Position numbers and translations under genes: made by a program
Notes under the pieces: generated by a model
Databases searched by the model: none
The model's input: only the letters and a program-made list of their open reading frames with translations
Told to the model about the DNA's origin: nothing
Part shown: piece after piece, positions 1 to 6,212 of the stretch
Layout of the letters: every line of letters begins with the position of its first letter
Numbering within the stretch: the first letter of the stretch is position 1
DNA from: an uncultured bacterium
Lineage (GTDB): Bacteria > Patescibacteriota > Minisyncoccia > Spechtbacterales > HO2-43-30
Assembly (NCBI GenBank): GCA_913054525.1
Contig: CAJXHR010000030.1
Location: 1-6,878, forward strand
Direction: 5' to 3'
DNA: 6,878 nt

Positions 1-126
1 AGCCGCCATAAGCATCAAAAAATCCACCGGCATAAGAGCTGCGTTGAACAAAAAATCAGCTTTTCGCATATCCTGGCATTGTAGTCGTTTACGAAGAAAA
101 ATAAAAGAGCTAACCAATAGCTCCAT
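1..126 (-). CDS. N-terminus of a probable membrane sugar transferase (partial, runs off left edge)
   Basis: An open frame of 42 codons starts at the ATG at 126-124 and continues past the left edge. Seen directly: an AAGGAG ribosome binding site (minus strand, 136-131) lies 4 nt before the ATG, the best such site in the window. The peptide opens MELLVSSFIFLRKR; from residue 21 it reads RKADFLFNAALMPVDFLMLM, a basic residue pair followed by what looks like the beginning of a first membrane helix. This resembles, from memory, the start of polyprenyl glycosylphosphotransferases (exopolysaccharide sugar transferases) in Patescibacteria, which load a sugar phosphate onto undecaprenyl phosphate. In those proteins the start often sits near the equivalent of Met20 here, so the first 19 residues may be an extension, but Met20 has no well-spaced ribosome binding site. 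The catalytic domain is outside the window, so the family call is tentative; that a gene starts here is much surer. Confidence 0.55.
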   Translation of the reverse strand, partial: MELLVSSFIFLRKRLQCQDMRKADFLFNAALMPVDFLMLMAA

Positions 127-189
127 ATTACTCCTTTTCGTCTTTTGATAATGTGCTACTATGTAACCTATGATCATTAAACCAATCAA
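127..189. promoter_or_regulatory. Divergent promoter region between the left-edge gene and the cofE-like gene
   Basis: Only 43 bp (127-169) separate the two divergent starts. Plus strand: an extended -10 (TG at 154-155, one base, then TACTAT at 157-162) has no good -35 and would start transcription at about 169-170, on or next to the ATG at 170. A second possible -10, GATAAT, lies at 147-152. Minus strand: TTGATT (189-184) and TACATA (165-160) are 18 bp apart and could serve the left-edge gene, placing the start near 153; the -35 then lies inside the cofE-like gene. All boxes are read by eye against the sigma-70 consensus, and the individual assignments are uncertain. Confidence 0.4.
131..136 (-). 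promoter_or_regulatory. Strong Shine-Dalgarno of the left-edge gene
   Basis: The minus strand reads AAGGAG, then TAAT, then ATG at 126. It decides the start of the partial left-edge gene, and contrasts with most other genes here, whose starts lack a clear ribosome binding site. Confidence 0.75.
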
Positions 190-943
190 AACCAGACAAT
201 TTATGCCGCCGAAGGATGACCTCTTCGCTCTTCTTGGGGGCGCTCTTGAAGAAGTCCGGGAAAAATCTATTATAGTTATCACTTCAAAGATTGTATCAAT
301 TGGGCAGGGAAGGTGTATAAAAATAGAGGACGTCCCGGACAAAGACAGTCTCATACAAAAGGAGGCGGAGCTTTACCTTCCCCGAGATAAGGTGCCCGGG
401 GGATACGTGATGCTGACAATGAAACACGGCGTTATGATTCCCACAGCCGGAATAGATGAAAGCAATGCCAAAGGATATTACATTCTTTGGCCGGAAAAAC
501 CGTTTGAGACCGCTAAAAAAATCTATAATTTTATTAAAAAAGAATTTAAAGTCAAAAAACTAGGCGTGATAATATCAGACAGCCATACTGTCCCATTGCG
601 CTGGGGTACTATGGGCATTGCCTTTTCCTATTGGGGCTTCTGGCCACTCAAGGATTACAGAGGCACAAAAGACATCTTCGGACGTAAAATGAAAATTTCC
701 CAGCTCAATATAGCTGATTCCCTTGCGACAGCCGGGGTGCTTGCTATGGGCGAAGGAAAGGAGCAGACGCCACTTGCAATAATCGAGGATATCCCATTTG
801 TAAAATTCGGTCTCCCTACGGGAGATCACCCGCAGGGTGACAATTTTGACTTCCTTAAAAAGAACCCTCTCACAATAGATCGCAAGGAAGACATCTACGG
901 ACCGCTTCTAAACGCGATAAAATGGAAGAAAGGAGGCAAATAA
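170..943 (+). CDS. CofE-like gamma-glutamyl ligase domain protein (F420-0:L-glutamate ligase family)
   Basis: A 257-residue protein matching the whole length of the CofE/FbiB N-terminal fold (usually about 245-260 residues). Seen: an ITSKIVSIGQGR segment (37-48, with Lys40) like the family's QKIVSKAEGR; GIDESN (94-99), the family's GVDxSN motif; SDSHTVPLRWG (136-146) in place of SDTFGRPWRxG; DYRGTKDIFGR (162-172); an IADSLATAGVLAMGEG helix (181-196). Family knowledge: CofE adds glutamates to F420-0 using GTP and divalent metal, with acidic residues in the GVD and SDT motifs at the active site; Asp96 and Asp137 are kept here. The SDSHTxPLR form is, from memory, typical of Patescibacteria, which are not known to make F420, so the real substrate is probably something else; cell-envelope or amino-acid amide-bond formation is a guess. 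It is soluble, with no signal peptide. The ATG at 170 has no Shine-Dalgarno. The stop at 941-943 is one base before the shared terminator. No other F420 gene is visible. Confidence 0.85.
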   Translation: MIIKPIKTRQFMPPKDDLFALLGGALEEVREKSIIVITSKIVSIGQGRCIKIEDVPDKDSLIQKEAELYLPRDKVPGGYVMLTMKHGVMIPTAGIDESNAKGYYILWPEKPFETAKKIYNFIKKEFKVKKLGVIISDSHTVPLRWGTMGIAFSYWGFWPLKDYRGTKDIFGRKMKISQLNIADSLATAGVLAMGEGKEQTPLAIIEDIPFVKFGLPTGDHPQGDNFDFLKKNPLTIDRKEDIYGPLLNAIKWKKGGK

Positions 944-944
944 A

Positions 945-984
945 GGGACTAAAAAACTCCGCGGACGCGGAGTTTTTTAGTCCC
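945..984. terminator. Bidirectional intrinsic terminator between the cofE-like gene and rnpB
   Basis: A 40-nt inverted repeat with two 19-nt perfectly complementary arms (GGGACTAAAAAACTCCGCG and its complement) around a central GA. The GC-rich core, ACTCCGCG paired with CGCGGAGT, is followed by six T on the plus strand (973-978) and, symmetrically, six T on the minus strand (956-951). It can therefore end the plus-strand cofE-like transcript and the minus-strand rnpB transcript. Its right arm shares five bases (980-984) with the 3' strand of the RNase P P1 helix. Confidence 0.9.
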
Positions 985-1411
985 AATAAGTCTATAAGCC
1001 GAATTCTGTATCTCACCCCGACAAAAGCCAGGGGCGGACCGAGGTCATCTATCTGGACATAATGTTACCATTATGCCTCAAGCGTCGCTTCCGCTCAAGG
1101 CGGACTCGGACTTGCACCGGGTGGGGTTTACCACTCTCATATGTTGCCATATAAGAGATGCGAGTTATCCCGCAACTTTTCACCTTTTATCCCGCATCCG
1201 CCAACTGGCGGAGCGGGACTAGTATTGTCTCTGTGGCACTTTCCCTATGCTACAAATATTATGAGCTCGAGTGAACGAACATGAATTTATTTGCAACACG
1301 ATGGGCGTTACCCATCACCCATGACCGATGCGAAGCATCAGCCGGTGTTCGGACTTTCCTCCCGCCACAATGCTTTAGCTTTGGGCGGGCAACCTCGCGA
1401 CTTACCGGGAC
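980..1411 (-). ncRNA. rnpB: RNase P RNA, bacterial type A (M1 RNA)
   Basis: The catalytic RNA that, with the RnpA protein, trims the 5' leader of pre-tRNAs. About 432 nt on the minus strand. Conserved blocks seen: GGGAGGAAAGTCCGA (1363-1349, P4 5' strand); GGTAACGCC in a GATGGG/CCCATC hairpin; GTGCCACAGAGAC (1239-1227); GTGAAAAGTTGCGGGATAAC (within 1183-1162); GGTAA (1132-1128), the tRNA CCA-binding loop; ACAGAATTCGGCTTAT (1009-994, P4 3' strand). Stems seen: P1, 13 pairs between 1411-1399 and 992-980 (two G-U); a P3-like CCCGCC/GGCGGG hairpin (1389-1361); a strong P12-like hairpin (1218-1190); and P18, CATAATG/CATTATG closed by a GTAA tetraloop (1075-1058). An AT-rich extension (about 1293-1250) lies between the GGTAACGCC hairpin and the CACAGAGA block. 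The ends are set by P1. It has its own promoter and ends at the shared terminator. Confidence 0.96.
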
Positions 1412-1417
1412 ACTGGT

Positions 1418-1446
1418 ATATTATCACAAAATAACTATTTAGTCAA
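1418..1446 (-). promoter_or_regulatory. rnpB promoter
   Basis: On the minus strand, TTGACT (1446-1441, five of six consensus bases) is followed 17 bp later by TAATAT (1423-1418). An overlapping GATAAT with an upstream TG (1425-1420) is an alternative -10 at 15-bp spacing. From TAATAT, transcription would begin at about 1411, exactly where the P1 helix of the RNase P RNA begins. That agreement between two independent readings makes the promoter convincing. It lies about 29 bp past the rnhA stop codon. Confidence 0.8.
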
Positions 1447-1474
1447 ATCCCGCAAGGCTACGCCGCTGGACAGG

Positions 1475-1915
1475 TCATAAATTGAACAATCCTCCTTCAT
1501 GCGAATGCTTATCAAGCTCTTGATTTACAAGCGCGTCGGCTTCTTTATTTTGCTCACGGCGAACGTGCTCAAACTCTAATTCACCAAAATTTATGCGCAA
1601 ATTATGTATTTTTATAAAGAGAGGGATAATCGTCTTGCCTTCTATTTTCCACCTGCCCGAAATCTGCTGCACGGCTAAGTCTGAATCCATCTTAAAAATA
1701 ACTTTCAAATCTTTGCACTTCTTAGTGCCCAGAAGCGCTTTGAGTTTGCCCAAAGCAAAAATTACGGCTTCGTATTCCGCCTCGTTGTTCGTCTTCTTGC
1801 CAAGATATTTAGAATATCCTTTATTTATGGGCGCGCCCATTGCAACACCCAAGGCAGAGGGCCCAGGGTTTCCCCGAGAACCGCCGTCAGTGTAGATTAT
1901 GATTTGCTCTTTCAT
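1475..1915 (-). CDS. rnhA: Ribonuclease HI
   Basis: A 146-residue, single-domain, cytoplasmic RNase H that cuts the RNA strand of RNA-DNA hybrids (R-loops, primer remnants). The four metal-binding acidic residues are present: Asp10 in YTDGGSRGNPGPS, Glu47 in TNNEAEYEAV, Asp77 in KMDSDLAVQQI, and Asp127 in NKEADAL. The C-terminal segment HVRREQNKEAD resembles the VPRxxNxxAD pattern of the short RNase HI group (Bacillus YpdQ, archaeal Sto-RNase HI) rather than the E. coli GHxxHPxN form, and there is no basic protrusion or N-terminal hybrid-binding domain. It begins 12 nt after the recJ stop, with only AT-rich sequence and no good Shine-Dalgarno upstream, so it is probably translated from the recJ message. 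No terminator follows, and transcripts may read into rnpB. Its closeness to RecJ fits a DNA replication or repair role; that link is an inference. Confidence 0.94.
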   Translation of the reverse strand: MKEQIIIYTDGGSRGNPGPSALGVAMGAPINKGYSKYLGKKTNNEAEYEAVIFALGKLKALLGTKKCKDLKVIFKMDSDLAVQQISGRWKIEGKTIIPLFIKIHNLRINFGELEFEHVRREQNKEADALVNQELDKHSHEGGLFNL

Positions 1916-1927
1916 ATTCTTTATTTA

Positions 1928-3676
1928 TTATTTATTAACGCGAAAATCCACTACCCGCAACATCAGCTCCCTGTTTCCGTTCCACTCATCAATTGCAAAA
2001 TTGAACAAAATATCGATACTGCCCCCTGCAGATAACTCCTCCGCCCTCTCTCCCATGAAAAATCCCATTGCCTTTCGCTTTGCGCCTTGAATATCCAACA
2101 AAAGGCGAAGGTGTTTTTTGCCATTGCCCTTGCCGTTATCCTTGCCCACTCTATCGATATTAACAATCTTTGCATCGCTTAGCAAAAACACCGGTTCTTT
2201 GTTTGCTTCTCCGAACGGCTCAAAGCGCTCGAGTTCTTCATATGTCTGCCAAGAAATATCTTCAGATTTTGTTTCCGCGCAATATTCTATTTTTTTTACA
2301 AAGTCCTCTTCCTTAAGATTTACTTTTGCGAATTCTTCTATACGCTCTTTCATTTCTTCCAATTTCTCTTGTGCAACAGTGAATCCCCCGGCCTGGGGAT
2401 GTCCGCCAAAATTAACCAATATATCCTGTACGGATTCAAACGCATGAACCACATGGAATCCCGGGATTGTACGCACGCTCCCTGCCGCATTCCCGTCTTC
2501 TTTTAGCTGATAAACAAAAGCGGGCCGACGATACTTTTCCGCAAGGCGCCCAGAAACTATACCCAAGACCCCAATGGACCACGCCGCGTCTCCCTCAAAA
2601 ATCACATAGGATTCACCGGGCCCATTGCCTATGCGTTTTTCAACCTGCCTTACTATGTCTTCTACAAGCTTCTGGCGCTCGCGATTGCTATCGTCTACTT
2701 TCCGGGCAAGGCGCAGGGCCTCCTCGTACGATCCTGCGTTTAAGAGCGCAAAAGCTGTATTTGCATGATCCATGCGCCCTGCCGCGTTTATACGAGGGCC
2801 AAGCATAAACCCAAGAGTCCAGGGATTGAGATTTGTGGTCAATGAATCCTTGTTAAAAGTCGGCTTTACTCCCGAAATCTCCATAAGCGCTTTGAGCCCC
2901 AGATTCTCCGTCTGTGCCAATACAAGAAGCCCATATTTTACCAGCGTCCTATTCTCCCCGAGAAGCGGCATCACGTCTGTGATTGTTGCAAGCGCCACCG
3001 AGTCCAAAAACCACTTCTCCTGCCCCTCCTCGATGCCTACTTTTTTATAGAGAGCACAAGCGATCTTAAACGCCACTGCCGCGCCGCAAAGATCTTTGAA
3101 CGGATATTTGTCGTCCTCTTGGTGCGGATTTACAAACGCGTATGCTGCTGGTGCATGGTCTATCACCCGATGATGATCGGTTACAATAACATCCATTTTA
3201 TTTTTATTCGCAAGTTCAATGGGCTCAAAGCTTGTTGTGCCGCAATCAATCGTAATGATAAGATTATATTTTTCTTTGCTAAACTGCTTTACCGCAGCGA
3301 CATTTAGGCCGTATCCTTCTTTTTCTCTGTCGGGAAGATATACGCCAAGATTCTTCTTATCAAAACCGATGGCTTGTAAGGCATTGTACATAATAGTCGC
3401 GCCGTTTACCCCGTCCGAATCGTAATCGCCATATACCATTACTTTTTCTCCTTTCTCAAGCGCGGAAAATATCCTCCCCACTGCTTTTTCCGCGTCTTTC
3501 AATAAAAGCGGATCGTGAAGATCCGCCAAGTAGTCGGGGTTGAAAAATTCATCAATATTTTTTTGCGTTTTAAGCCCCCTCTGCCAAAGCAAATTCAGAG
3601 TCGCACCAGAAAATTCGGGGAATTTTTCCCCGAATTTTTTCGGCGCCTGTTCTTTTATTTGCCATCCTTTTTTCAT
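1928..3676 (-). CDS. recJ: Single-stranded-DNA-specific exonuclease RecJ
   Basis: A 582-residue protein of normal RecJ length (about 550-580). RecJ is a 5'-3' exonuclease on single-stranded DNA acting in recombinational and mismatch repair. Seen in order: the DHH domain, with YGDYDSDGVNG (82-92; Asp84, Asp86, Asp88), IDCGTT (143-148), TDHH (166-169), NPH (183-185), LCGAAVAFK (196-204) and ITDVMPL (232-238); a linker with GPRINAAGRMD (293-303); the DHHA1 domain, with GVLGIVSGRLAEKY (369-382), GSVRT (399-403) and the FGGHPQAGGF signature (423-432); and a C-terminal OB-like part with a PVFLLSDAKIV strand followed by a Gly/Lys-rich loop (KDNGKGNGKKH). All metal-binding residues are intact, so it should be active. 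Its ATG overlaps the pgk stop as ATGA, with GAGG about 8 nt upstream inside pgk, so translation is probably coupled. The stop is doubled (TAATAA) in frame. Confidence 0.97.
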   Translation of the reverse strand: MKKGWQIKEQAPKKFGEKFPEFSGATLNLLWQRGLKTQKNIDEFFNPDYLADLHDPLLLKDAEKAVGRIFSALEKGEKVMVYGDYDSDGVNGATIMYNALQAIGFDKKNLGVYLPDREKEGYGLNVAAVKQFSKEKYNLIITIDCGTTSFEPIELANKNKMDVIVTDHHRVIDHAPAAYAFVNPHQEDDKYPFKDLCGAAVAFKIACALYKKVGIEEGQEKWFLDSVALATITDVMPLLGENRTLVKYGLLVLAQTENLGLKALMEISGVKPTFNKDSLTTNLNPWTLGFMLGPRINAAGRMDHANTAFALLNAGSYEEALRLARKVDDSNRERQKLVEDIVRQVEKRIGNGPGESYVIFEGDAAWSIGVLGIVSGRLAEKYRRPAFVYQLKEDGNAAGSVRTIPGFHVVHAFESVQDILVNFGGHPQAGGFTVAQEKLEEMKERIEEFAKVNLKEEDFVKKIEYCAETKSEDISWQTYEELERFEPFGEANKEPVFLLSDAKIVNIDRVGKDNGKGNGKKHLRLLLDIQGAKRKAMGFFMGERAEELSAGGSIDILFNFAIDEWNGNRELMLRVVDFRVNK

Positions 3677-4833
3677 TTCAATGCCTCTATCCCAGGCAAA
3701 GTACCATCCGCCAAAAAATCCAGCATCGCGCCGCCTCCGGTGGATACAAAGCTTACCTTCTCCATAACCCCGAGTTCATCAAGCAGGGGATATGTATCGC
3801 CTCCCCCAACAACAGTAAATGTGCCGGCACTCACCGCGGCGAGCTCGCGCGCAATACGGTACGTACCCTCCCGGAACGCTTCGTTCTCAATATAGCCCAT
3901 CGGCCCATTCCAGATAATTGTCTTTGAATTGTGTATCACATTCGAAAAAAGAGTCTGGGTACCGGGGCCAATATCAAGAATGATCTCGTTTTCTCCTACA
4001 TTGCCGGCACCCCTTGTGACAATATCGTCTTTAGAATCCCTATCTTTTGCAACCTTTACGTCTACGGGAAGATGTAGGCGAGTGTCGGTAAACTGAATAT
4101 TCTTTATCTCATCCGCGACTCCCTCCTCTACAAGCGATTTCCCCACGGCCATTCCCTTTGCTTTGAGAGCGGTACTTGCAAGCGCGCCGCCGAGGCAAAT
4201 ATTATCGGCTATGTTCAAAAATTTTTCTATTACCCTTATCTTTGTAGAAATTTTGGCCCCGCCTATAAGTACTGCAAGCGGCCGCGCGGGATTTGAAAGT
4301 ATACGAGAGAGAACGCCCACCTCCTTTTCCAAAAGTAACCCTGCGTACGCGGGCAAAATTTTTGGCACGCCAACAATAGATGCATGCGCCCGATGCATCA
4401 CTCCAAACGCATCCTGCACAAAAACATCGCCGAGCGAAGCAAGCTCTTTTGCGAATCCTTCATCATTCTCTTCCTCGCCTCTATAAAAACGCAGATTCTC
4501 CAGAACAACTACCGCATGCTGAGAATTTTCAATCTTTTCGCGCAAACCCTCGCCTGGAGTATCAGCAATAAAATCAACGGAGAGAGATAAGAGTTTCGCC
4601 AAATGCTCCGCTGCCGGAGCAAGACTGTGCTCGCTGCCGCTGCCATTTGGCCTTCCGAAGTGGCTTATTATAACAATCTTCTTTGCGCCATTCTCCAAAA
4701 GATACTGTATAGTGGAGAGCACTGCGCGCATTCTGAAATCTTCTGTGACTTGTCCGTCTTCCACAGTCACATTAAAGTCAACGCGAAAGAGCACCGTTTT
4801 ATTCTTTATATCGGCGTCCTTAAGAGTTCTCAT
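3673..4833 (-). CDS. pgk: Phosphoglycerate kinase
   Basis: A 386-residue cytoplasmic glycolytic enzyme (family about 390-400) that transfers phosphate from 1,3-bisphosphoglycerate to ADP. Substrate-binding motifs of the N-domain: RVDFNV (17-22), SHFGRP (57-62), ENLRFY (112-117), QDAFGVMHRAHAS (140-152). Nucleotide-binding C-domain: GGAKISTK (191-198), LGGALAST (214-221), DIGPGT (287-292), WNGPMGYIE (308-316), GGGDT (343-347) and STGGGAMLDFL (364-374). Nothing essential is missing. The ATG lies inside the last codons of tpiA, giving a 14-nt overlap; no strong Shine-Dalgarno precedes it, so it probably depends on ribosomes finishing tpiA. The start is supported by alignment: MRTLKDADIKNKTVLFRVDFNV is the usual distance from start to RVDFN. 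The 3' end overlaps recJ by 4 nt. Neighbouring tpiA gives two linked glycolysis steps; no gap gene is in the window. Confidence 0.98.
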   Translation of the reverse strand: MRTLKDADIKNKTVLFRVDFNVTVEDGQVTEDFRMRAVLSTIQYLLENGAKKIVIISHFGRPNGSGSEHSLAPAAEHLAKLLSLSVDFIADTPGEGLREKIENSQHAVVVLENLRFYRGEEENDEGFAKELASLGDVFVQDAFGVMHRAHASIVGVPKILPAYAGLLLEKEVGVLSRILSNPARPLAVLIGGAKISTKIRVIEKFLNIADNICLGGALASTALKAKGMAVGKSLVEEGVADEIKNIQFTDTRLHLPVDVKVAKDRDSKDDIVTRGAGNVGENEIILDIGPGTQTLFSNVIHNSKTIIWNGPMGYIENEAFREGTYRIARELAAVSAGTFTVVGGGDTYPLLDELGVMEKVSFVSTGGGAMLDFLADGTLPGIEALK

Positions 4834-5599
4834 ATATACTTTTTACCATTTCAACAAACTCGTCAGAATCCAAACTTGCTCCTCCAACCAACAATCCATC
4901 TGCCTGGCCCTCCTTGATAAAGACGGCTGAATTTTTTTTGTTTGTGCTCCCCCCATATAAAACCCTTACCTTGTCCGCCTCCTTTCTGTCATAAAGGTTG
5001 CTCAAAATCTTGCGTATAAAAATCTTTGCTGAGAGTACATCGTCCGGTGTCGCGGGATTGCCCGTGCCTATCGCCCAGACCGGCTCATACGCGACAACAA
5101 TATTTTGTATATTTGATTTTTTTACGCCTTCAAACGCCCCGATAATCTGCTCTTTTAGCTTGGGATCGAGCTCATGAGTCCAGTGGCCTTTCGAATCAAA
5201 ACTGTCGCGCGTATCCTCGCCGATGCATAACACCACTTTCAAGCCCGCCTTCAGGGCAGCTTTAACTTTTTTATTTATAATCTCGTCTGTTTCCCCAAAA
5301 TACTGCTTGCGCTCGGAGTGGCCGATTATGACATATTCGCAACCCATATCTTTGAGCATTGCCGGGGAAACCGCTCCGGTGTATGCGCCTTTTTGCTCCC
5401 AATGACAGCTCTGCGCGCCTTTGGCAAGAGCACCGACAACCGATAGATACGGAAATGGCGGGCACAAAACAATTTCCACATTTTTTAATCCGCGAACCTC
5501 TCGCTGAACTGTACCCGAAAGTTCCTCTGCCTCTTTTGAGGAGCTGGGATTCATCTTCCAGTTGGCGACGATTAATTTTTTATAGGTTTCATTTTTCAT
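4820..5599 (-). CDS. tpiA: Triosephosphate isomerase
   Basis: A 259-residue TIM-barrel enzyme interconverting dihydroxyacetone phosphate and glyceraldehyde 3-phosphate; the family is about 250 residues. Catalytic residues seen: Asn13 and Lys15 in ANWKMN (12-17), His94 in IGHSERK (92-98), and Glu172 in AYEPVWAIGTG (170-180), which continues into the flexible loop 6. GAQSCHWEQKGAYTGAVS (61-78) is the dimer-interface loop 3. Phosphate-binding glycines are in YGGST (215-219) and LLVGGASL (236-243). YGGST replaces the commoner YGGSV; the change is outside the chemistry and likely neutral. The start is the second of three closely spaced ATGs in a 7-bp repeat; only this one (5599-5597) is in frame. 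It overlaps the end of dedA by 11 nt and the start of pgk by 14 nt. The nearest GGAG is about 19 nt upstream, too far for normal initiation, so coupling to dedA translation is likely. Confidence 0.98.
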   Translation of the reverse strand: MKNETYKKLIVANWKMNPSSSKEAEELSGTVQREVRGLKNVEIVLCPPFPYLSVVGALAKGAQSCHWEQKGAYTGAVSPAMLKDMGCEYVIIGHSERKQYFGETDEIINKKVKAALKAGLKVVLCIGEDTRDSFDSKGHWTHELDPKLKEQIIGAFEGVKKSNIQNIVVAYEPVWAIGTGNPATPDDVLSAKIFIRKILSNLYDRKEADKVRVLYGGSTNKKNSAVFIKEGQADGLLVGGASLDSDEFVEMVKSIYENS

Positions 5600-6209
5600 T
5601 TTTCATTTTACTTATATGTCTCCGTATCCACCATATTACCCCTATGACAAGTAAAGTTACAACTACCCAGTCGAATTTATGGAAATAGGGCTTAAGAATA
5701 TCCCAGTTTTCTCCTGCGACGACCCCTACGTATGTAAGCGCCAGAGAATAGATAAACGAACCGGTAAATACATATGCGACAAACGGCACAATCTTCATCC
5801 GTGCTACCCCGGCCGGAATAGCTACGAAACCTCTGATGCCGGGAATCAGCCGCGTTACAAAGATAATCGGCGCGCCGTATTTTTCAAACAATCTTTGGGC
5901 AAAATCGATGTCCCCTCGCGTTACAAACACATACTTGCCGTATTTATGCAAAAAAGAAATCCCTACGTAGCGAGAAATAGAATATGAGAAAAGCGTACCC
6001 GCGATATTCCCCAAAGCCCCAAGAAACGCAACGAGGTATAGCGAAAATCTTCCCTCAAACACCAGATACCCCGAAAACGGCAAAATAATTTCCGAAGGAA
6101 TCGGAATAAACGAACCCTCAAGGGCCATCAGGATGAATATTCCCAGATACCCCGTTTCATCGATAAAACTTATTATGTATGAGCTTAATTGCCCCAGAAC
6201 AACTTCCAT
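5589..6209 (-). CDS. DedA family membrane protein (VTT/SNARE-associated domain)
   Basis: A 206-residue integral membrane protein of normal DedA length. Family knowledge: DedA proteins move lipids across the membrane, including recycling of undecaprenyl phosphate (UptA-type) and phospholipids, using re-entrant helices with conserved charged residues. Seen: ALEGSFIPIPSEIILPFSGYL (29-49), carrying Glu31 and Glu40 in the re-entrant segment; a GALGNIAG small-residue helix (64-71); SRYVG (79-83); and the signature FVTRLIPGIRGFVAIPAGVARM (117-138) with Arg120 and Arg126. Hydrophobic spans fall near 11-30, 57-80, 113-135, 141-165 and 180-196; the tail (RRHISKMKNEK) is basic and probably cytoplasmic. 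The start follows the galT stop by 3 nt with no clear Shine-Dalgarno, and its 3' end overlaps tpiA by 11 nt. Which lipid it carries cannot be told from sequence. A possible link to the left-edge sugar transferase, which would use the same lipid carrier, is speculative. Confidence 0.93.
   Translation of the reverse strand: MEVVLGQLSSYIISFIDETGYLGIFILMALEGSFIPIPSEIILPFSGYLVFEGRFSLYLVAFLGALGNIAGTLFSYSISRYVGISFLHKYGKYVFVTRGDIDFAQRLFEKYGAPIIFVTRLIPGIRGFVAIPAGVARMKIVPFVAYVFTGSFIYSLALTYVGVVAGENWDILKPYFHKFDWVVVTLLVIGVIWWIRRHISKMKNEK
5590..5609. repeat. Short 7-bp tandem repeat at the dedA/tpiA junction
   Basis: The plus strand reads CATTTTT twice, then CATTTT, so the minus strand carries three ATGs at 7-nt spacing (5606, 5599, 5592). 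The first is a methionine codon near the end of dedA, the second is the tpiA start, and the third overlaps the dedA stop (TGA, 5591-5589) and is out of frame with tpiA. As the spacing is not a multiple of three, gain or loss of a unit would shift the dedA tail and could detach it from tpiA. Confidence 0.85.
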
Positions 6210-6212
6210 ATT

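Noticed and set aside
575..829. Minus-strand 84-codon frame inside the cofE-like gene
   Set aside because: It is antisense to a well-supported coding region, has no ribosome binding site and resembles no family.
985..1474. A protein gene or riboswitch in the roughly 530-bp stretch without coding frames
   Set aside because: Nearly all of it is accounted for by RNase P RNA, its promoter and the terminator.
1447..1474. Terminator after rnhA, from a GGCGTAGCC inverted repeat
   Set aside because: The stem is only three pairs and no T-run follows on the minus strand.
2118..2808. Plus-strand frames of about 110 codons opposite recJ (2118-2447, 2467-2808)
   Set aside because: They are composition shadows of recJ, Ser/Pro- or Arg-rich, without start signals or recognisable domains.
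4163..4486. Plus-strand 107-codon frame opposite pgk
   Set aside because: It is antisense to highly conserved pgk motifs; the apparent frame follows from pgk codon use.
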